From positions 100,592-164,591 of the forward strand of contig CALGJV010000010.1 in the NCBI GenBank assembly GCA_937928595.1: 64,000 nucleotides of DNA, in the 5' to 3' direction. The notes beneath the pieces are model-generated. The model was not told where the DNA came from and ran no database searches. It saw only the letters and a list, made by a program, of their open reading frames with translations. The number at the start of each line of letters is the position of its first letter. Position 1 is the first letter of the stretch. A program made the translations under genes and the position numbers. The stretch is from an uncultured Phycisphaerae bacterium. Its GTDB lineage: Bacteria; Planctomycetota; Phycisphaerae; UBA1845; Fen-1342. Shown one piece after another: positions 59,454 to 64,000 of the stretch.

Positions 59454-61343
59454 ATGTGTAGTGGTACGGAGAGTCGTCACCGCCGGCGGGGGGTGCGGGG
59501 CAGCATGGCCGGGCTGCTGGTCGCGGTGGGGGCGGCTCTGGCACCGGCGGCGTGGGCCAACGACCCGGACAACTGCCTGCTGTGCCACCAGTACCGCGGA
59601 CTGAGCCGGTACGACGCGGCCGGCGACCGGGTCCACGTGTACTACGTGAGCCCGGACTATTTCCACGACCTGCAAGGGGCCCACGCGCGCCTGGCGTGCA
59701 CGGACTGCCACCCCCGCGACGAGGTGTCGGTTATTCCGCATCAGCCCGTGTCGCGCGTGGACTGCACGCGGACCTGTCACCTGACGGACCCCGGTGGGCT
59801 GCCGCGGCGGTTCAGCCACGCGAACGTGGCGGCCATGCTTCAGGCGAGCGTGCACCGGCCGGGGATGCTCGCGGAGCTGAACTTTTCCGGGGGTCCGCTG
59901 CTCGAGCCGGGGCAGTCGGCTTGCCTGTACTGCCACGACGAGCCGGTGTACCGCGTGACGCCGGCGCTGGCGGCGGCGGTGCCGTTCGAGGATCCGCGGA
60001 CGTTCGACCGCTGCGTGGTCTGTCACGCCGAGCAGGTGCCGGTGGACGTGCGGTACTACACGCGGCACGTGGCGGCGCGGCTCCAGCCGGCCCGCCCGCC
60101 GCTCGAGCAGGCCCAGGTCTGCGCTGTGTGCCACGCCGATCCGCAGATCCTGCGCGACCACAACCTGCCGAACGCGATCGCGGGCTTCGCCCGCAGCTTC
60201 CACGGCAAGGCGGCCCTGCTGGGCGACGAGACGGCCAGTTGCGTGTCATGCCACGTGGCGGCCGGATCGAACGCCCACCGGATGCTGCCGAAGTCCGATC
60301 CGCAGTCGAGCGTCGCGCCGGCGAACGTCGCCAACAGCTGCCGTAGCACGCAGTGCCATCCGGGGGCCGACGCGCAGATCGGGCACGCCAGCGTGCACCT
60401 GGACTTGCCGAACATGCGGGCGTCGCTGGAGTTCGGGGTGGCCGTGGCGTTCATCGTTCTGACGGTCTTCTCGTTCGGCCCGTCGCTGGTCATCTGCCTG
60501 CTCGAGCTCGTGCAGATCGCGATCGGACGGCATCACCACGCCGCGGCCGGCGCGCGGGACCTCGTGGAGCGCATTCTGCGACACCCGGACGGGCGCCGCC
60601 GGTTGCAGCGCTTCACGGTGAGCCAGCGCGTGCAGCACTGGATCCTGGCGGGCCTGTTCGTGCTGTTGGCGCTGACGGGATTTCCGCTCAAGTTCGCCGA
60701 CCGCGTGTGGGCGGACCGCGTCATCAGCCTGCTCGGCGGGTTGTCCGTGGCCCGCACGATCCACCACTGGGCGGGCATCGCCCTCGTGCTCGGCTTCGCG
60801 GTCCACGTCGTCTACGCGTTCATCACGGCCGTGGGGCACGCCCGGCGGCCGGGACCCGACGGCCGCCCGATCGGCCTGCTGCGGAGCCTGTGGAACCTGC
60901 CGATGCTGATCCGTCCGGACGACCTGCGCAAGGCCGGGCAGCTCATGGGCTATCTCGTCGGCGCCCGCAAGGACCCGCCGACGTTCGGCCGCTTCACCGT
61001 CAAGGAGAAGTTCGAGTACCTGGGCGTGTTCTGGGGGACCACGCTGCTCGGACTGACCGGCGTGCTGCTGTGGGGCGAGCAGCTTTTCTCGCATTACGTC
61101 ACGGGGCGCATTTTCAACATCGCGCTGATCGCTCACACGTACGAGGCGTTTCTGGCGATCATCCACGTCGGCATCCTGCATATCGTCAACGTGATGTTCT
61201 CGCCGCACGTTTTCCCGCTCTCGCGGGCGACGCTCACCGGCGACACGCCCGTCGGCGAGCTGGCCGAGGCGCACGGAGAGTTCGTGAGCGACGCGGCGCG
61301 GGACCTGGGCCTGGCGGGGAGCGGAGGGACGAGCCATGGCTAA
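59454..61343 (+). CDS. Octahaem cytochrome c fused to cytochrome b561-like membrane domain
   Basis: A 629-aa protein. Signal peptide (SMAGLLVAVGAALAPAAWA), then a periplasmic part with eight haem sites: six CXXCH (CLLCH, CTDCH, CLYCH, CVVCH, CAVCH, CVSCH), one CX3CH (CTRTCH) and one CX4CH (CRSTQCH). From about residue 325 there is a membrane domain with about five helices resembling the cytochrome b of formate dehydrogenase or Ni-Fe hydrogenase (FTVSQRVQHWILAGLFVLL, TIHHWAGIALVLGFAVHVVY) with candidate haem-b histidines. This fits quinol/quinone exchange between the membrane pool and a periplasmic haem chain. GGGAG precedes the ATG. The next cytochrome gene overlaps its stop by 8 nt. Confidence 0.88.
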   Translation: MCSGTESRHRRRGVRGSMAGLLVAVGAALAPAAWANDPDNCLLCHQYRGLSRYDAAGDRVHVYYVSPDYFHDLQGAHARLACTDCHPRDEVSVIPHQPVSRVDCTRTCHLTDPGGLPRRFSHANVAAMLQASVHRPGMLAELNFSGGPLLEPGQSACLYCHDEPVYRVTPALAAAVPFEDPRTFDRCVVCHAEQVPVDVRYYTRHVAARLQPARPPLEQAQVCAVCHADPQILRDHNLPNAIAGFARSFHGKAALLGDETASCVSCHVAAGSNAHRMLPKSDPQSSVAPANVANSCRSTQCHPGADAQIGHASVHLDLPNMRASLEFGVAVAFIVLTVFSFGPSLVICLLELVQIAIGRHHHAAAGARDLVERILRHPDGRRRLQRFTVSQRVQHWILAGLFVLLALTGFPLKFADRVWADRVISLLGGLSVARTIHHWAGIALVLGFAVHVVYAFITAVGHARRPGPDGRPIGLLRSLWNLPMLIRPDDLRKAGQLMGYLVGARKDPPTFGRFTVKEKFEYLGVFWGTTLLGLTGVLLWGEQLFSHYVTGRIFNIALIAHTYEAFLAIIHVGILHIVNVMFSPHVFPLSRATLTGDTPVGELAEAHGEFVSDAARDLGLAGSGGTSHG

Positions 61344-62478
61344 GGCCGGAACCGCACGGCCGGGCCGCGGCTGGGGCCGGTGGATCGGCCACGAGCTGGC
61401 CGAGGCCATCCGCCGGATCTACGCGATCGGCGTGATTCTGCTGGTGGGCTGGCTCAGCTACGTCGCGCTGCGGTACCTGGTGGTCACGCTGATGTTCCCG
61501 ACGCCGGTGCCGGGGCAGATCGCGGGCGTGCCGCGGCGCCTGACGGCCGACGTGCTCGCGACTCGCCGCGGCGACTGGCTCGGCGTGCAGGCCAACCAGA
61601 ACCCGCGCACGCCGGCGGCGCACTACCACCAGATCGGCGGCTGGGTCCGGCCCGACCGCTTCAACACGTGCGCGCAGAGCGGCTGCCATGCGCCGGTGCC
61701 GCACGCGGAGCGCAAGGAGTTGCGGGCGTTCCTCAACCTGCACGCGACCAGCATTCACTGCGGCGTGTGCCACGTCGAGCCGGGGAGTTCGGGAATCCGC
61801 ACGACTTGGTACGACCTCGACAACGGACGGGCGCAGGCCGCGCCGGCCGCACTGCGGCTGTACGCATGGCTGACGGCCCCGGAGGCCCAGGCCGAGCTGG
61901 CCCAGCCGACCAGCGCGACGCAGGGCCGCTTCGTCGGCCTGCTGCGCGAGGCCGCGGCCGCGTCCGATGACGCCCCGGCGCTCACGGCGCTGGCGACGGA
62001 GGCCGCGGCCGTACGCCACGACAGCCCGGCGTTTCTGCGGGTGTTGGAGACCGCGCGGCGGATTCTGCCGCGCCAGTTCCGCGGCGAGTACGGCGCCAAG
62101 CTGGCGCTGCGCGACCCGACGTCGGGTCGGCCGCTGCTCAAGCCCGCCCAGCTGGGCGACGCCGGCACGCCGGACGCGATCCGCGCATACCTGGCGGAAT
62201 TCGGCGGCGGCCGCGCGGGTTCCGACGACCGCCGCAAGCAGCTTGTGGCCGCGATTCATCCGCGGCCGCGGGCCGCGGCGCTGCACTGCACGGATTGCCA
62301 CCGGGCGGAGGGGGCGGCGTTCGATTTCGTGGCGGCGGGGTATCCGCCGGCCCGCATCGTGATGCTCTCCCAGCCGGCCGTGTTCCAGATGATCGAGCAC
62401 ATCGCGTCCGGGCAGCCGTTCTTCCTGCCGGGTTTCGTGCAACCGGCGCCGCCGGCGCCGGAGCCGCCTCATCCGTAG
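61336..62478 (+). CDS. Membrane-anchored tri-haem cytochrome c
   Basis: A 380-aa protein with one N-terminal membrane helix (IYAIGVILLVGWLSYVALRYL) and three c-type haem sites in the periplasmic part: CAQSGCH (CX4CH), CGVCH and CTDCH, the last far toward the C-terminus. Between the second and third site there is a long helical segment (about 165-300) without haem motifs. It is not a typical NapC/NirT protein (four haems). Its overlap with the preceding fused cytochrome and tight spacing to the next gene indicate a common electron-transfer complex. The ending is Pro/Ala-rich. Confidence 0.85.
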   Translation: MAKAGTARPGRGWGRWIGHELAEAIRRIYAIGVILLVGWLSYVALRYLVVTLMFPTPVPGQIAGVPRRLTADVLATRRGDWLGVQANQNPRTPAAHYHQIGGWVRPDRFNTCAQSGCHAPVPHAERKELRAFLNLHATSIHCGVCHVEPGSSGIRTTWYDLDNGRAQAAPAALRLYAWLTAPEAQAELAQPTSATQGRFVGLLREAAAASDDAPALTALATEAAAVRHDSPAFLRVLETARRILPRQFRGEYGAKLALRDPTSGRPLLKPAQLGDAGTPDAIRAYLAEFGGGRAGSDDRRKQLVAAIHPRPRAAALHCTDCHRAEGAAFDFVAAGYPPARIVMLSQPAVFQMIEHIASGQPFFLPGFVQPAPPAPEPPHP

Positions 62479-62488
62479 GAGCCGCCGC

Positions 62489-64000
62489 GTGCTGGGTCAT
62501 CGATACGAGCTGGGAATTTTCGCGTGGGCCGGGTGGCTGGCGGCCGGGGCGGTCGCGGCGGCTGCGCCTCCGGTCGTCGGCACGCCGGGGACGGTGTATG
62601 CGCTGGGCGGTGACACGCCGCTGCGAATGCCGACCGGCGTCGCCGTCGGGGCGGACGGCACCGTCTTCGTCGCGGACGGAGCGAACGATCGCGTGCTCGA
62701 ATTCGCGGCCGACGGCACGTTTCGGGCGGCGCTGGCGACCGTGGGGGACGAGCGGCTCGCCCGGCCATTGAGCGTGAAGCTCGACGCGGAAGGGCGGCTC
62801 TGGATCGCGGACACGGGGAACGGCCGCGTGCTGGTGCGCGCGGCCGACGGCACGCTCGCACAGCGCATCGCGATTCCGTCCGTGGGCGCGGCGCCGGCGG
62901 ACGTGTCCGACCTCGTGCCGACCGCGGACGGTCGGACGCTGTGGGTGGTCGACAACGACGCGCACACGCTCGTGCGGCACGAGGTCGTGGCCGGGGGCAG
63001 CGTGCGGATCGGGCAACTCGGGGAGTCGCTCGGGCAGTTTCACTATCCGTTCATGGCGGCCGCGACGCCGGGGGGCGACCTGGTGGTCACCGACGCGCTG
63101 AATGGCCGCGTCGCAGTGCTCGACGCTGCCGGTCAGCCCGTGCGGAACATCGGGACATACGGCGTGCACCCGGGGCAGCTTTATCGCCCGTGCGGTGTGG
63201 CGGTGGACGCGGACGGGCGGGTGTGGGTCAGTGATATCGGGCTGGGCGTCGTGCAGGTGTTCACGGCGGGCGGAACGTTCATCGACGTGCTGCGCGACGA
63301 GGCCGGCCGCGTGTTGCATTTCGCGCAGCCGGTGGGCCTGGCGCTGGATGCCGGCGGTCGGTTGTATGTCGCCGAGCTGGGGGCCGACCGCGTGCGGCAG
63401 GTGGTCGCGCGGGTCGCGCGAACGGACGGTCTGCCCCCGCGTCCGCCGCCGCCCCCCGCCGGGCGGCAGCCGCGGCAATGCACGGCCTGTCACCTGGAGT
63501 GGATGAGCCCGCTGGACGAGGGCCGCGCCACGGAGCTGATCACGCTGCCGCCGCCGCGGCGCGACGAGCCGCGGGTCAGTACCGCCGAGAGCTGCCTGTC
63601 GTGCCACGGCGGGCCGGTGGTCGATTCGCGCCGGCGCGTGTGGCTGCAGCCCGGACACCACACGGGGGTGGCGCCGCCGGCAGAGATCCCGGTGCCGGCC
63701 CGGCTGCCGCTGGTGGACGGCAAGCTCGTGTGCCGCACCTGCCACTCGGCGCACACGCGCGGCGGGTCCGGCAACCTGCTCAAGGACGCGGTGTTCCTGC
63801 GCGTCGAGCGCGACCCGGTGGATCTCTGCACGGCCTGTCACGCGGGGCTCGACGGCGGTCCGACAGCCGGCATGCACCCGGTCGGCGCGATGAACGCGCC
63901 GTTGCCGACGGTGCTGCACGGGCACCCGGGGGAGGCGTCCGACCGCCCGCACGTGACGTGCTTCACGTGTCACGTGGGGCACGGCGCCCGGCACGAGCGG
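62489..64000 (+). CDS. NHL beta-propeller/multihaem cytochrome c, 3' end beyond window
   Basis: At least 504 codons, open at the right edge. Signal-peptide-like start (ELGIFAWAGWLAAGAVAAAA), then about five NHL-type propeller blades (for example MPTGVAVGADGTVFVADGAN, YRPCGVAVDADGRVWVSD), then a Pro-rich linker and five CXXCH haem sites (CTACH, CLSCH, CRTCH, CTACH, CFTCH) in the visible part. NHL-multihaem fusions occur in proteins of extracellular or periplasmic electron transfer. It is the third gene of the cytochrome operon, 10 nt after the tri-haem gene. The GTG at 62489 is the only start near the signal peptide. Confidence 0.85.
   Translation, partial: MLGHRYELGIFAWAGWLAAGAVAAAAPPVVGTPGTVYALGGDTPLRMPTGVAVGADGTVFVADGANDRVLEFAADGTFRAALATVGDERLARPLSVKLDAEGRLWIADTGNGRVLVRAADGTLAQRIAIPSVGAAPADVSDLVPTADGRTLWVVDNDAHTLVRHEVVAGGSVRIGQLGESLGQFHYPFMAAATPGGDLVVTDALNGRVAVLDAAGQPVRNIGTYGVHPGQLYRPCGVAVDADGRVWVSDIGLGVVQVFTAGGTFIDVLRDEAGRVLHFAQPVGLALDAGGRLYVAELGADRVRQVVARVARTDGLPPRPPPPPAGRQPRQCTACHLEWMSPLDEGRATELITLPPPRRDEPRVSTAESCLSCHGGPVVDSRRRVWLQPGHHTGVAPPAEIPVPARLPLVDGKLVCRTCHSAHTRGGSGNLLKDAVFLRVERDPVDLCTACHAGLDGGPTAGMHPVGAMNAPLPTVLHGHPGEASDRPHVTCFTCHVGHGARHER

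Overview
This is a very GC-rich, gene-dense 64 kb chromosomal segment with about 50 protein genes and no rRNA, tRNA, CRISPR array or insertion sequence that I can see. The gene mix points to a Gram-negative member of the Planctomycetota, perhaps a Phycisphaerae-like lineage. The signs are a planctomycete-style pseudopilin with a C-terminal H-x(n)-DG motif, a PEP-CTERM protein, a secreted dockerin-type protein, lipopolysaccharide genes (kdsC and an LptA/LptC-like protein) and many multihaem cytochromes. The taxonomy is inferred from gene content only.

1-13.7 kb is the most striking part. An aldehyde dehydrogenase cut by the left edge diverges from a long plus-strand operon. The operon begins with the redox repressor gene rex, preceded by a near-perfect Rex operator placed on a promoter. 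It continues with hydC, hydB and hydA (a trimeric, NAD(H)-linked, probably electron-bifurcating [FeFe]-hydrogenase), a second H-cluster protein fused to a histidine kinase, a receiver protein, a receiver-kinase hybrid, the maturases hydE and hydG, and an aldo/keto reductase split by an in-frame TAG. So hydrogen turnover, hydrogen sensing, NADH/NAD sensing and cofactor assembly sit in one unit. The third maturase, HydF, is not in the window.

13.7-29 kb: on the minus strand lie a lipoprotein, a secreted cyclophilin and the operon pepP-accB-accC-2-hydroxyacid dehydrogenase. Next come rpmB-gatC (plus), a CapD/PglF-like nucleotide-sugar dehydratase with a secreted helical-repeat protein (minus), and a DAHP synthase (plus). 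A signalling block follows on the minus strand (FHA-GAF-PP2C phosphatase, CheY, CheX, CheB).

29-42.9 kb: a solute-binding lipoprotein, a pseudopilin, a PEP-CTERM protein and a dockerin-bearing secreted protein (plus), then a minus-strand run lysS - AAA/DUF4143 ATPase - membrane glycosyltransferase - FHA/tail-anchor protein, then tauE/safE with a DUF1634 partner (plus).

43-59 kb: kdsC and an LptA/LptC-like giant protein, DUF1015, a cobalamin adenosyltransferase, a saccharopine-dehydrogenase-like enzyme, an isolated atpC, an M61-like PDZ protease, an archaeal-type pheT with a zinc-ribbon insertion, a DUF2723-like membrane protein, a thioredoxin-fold protein, a two-DTG retropepsin and a DUF3592-like protein.

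59.4-64 kb: an electron-transfer operon with an eight-haem cytochrome fused to a di-haem cytochrome b membrane domain, a membrane-anchored tri-haem cytochrome, and an NHL beta-propeller fused to at least five haem sites that runs off the right edge. With the bifurcating hydrogenase at the other end this suggests an anaerobic or facultative life with both hydrogen metabolism and a quinone-linked multihaem respiratory route; any functional link between the two ends is inference.

Putative promoters share a loose TTGAC(A/C/G)-16/18 bp-TAnnnT pattern (rex, rpmB, atpC, pheT). Many start sites were moved inward from the longest open frame on the basis of Shine-Dalgarno motifs; several are GTG or TTG.
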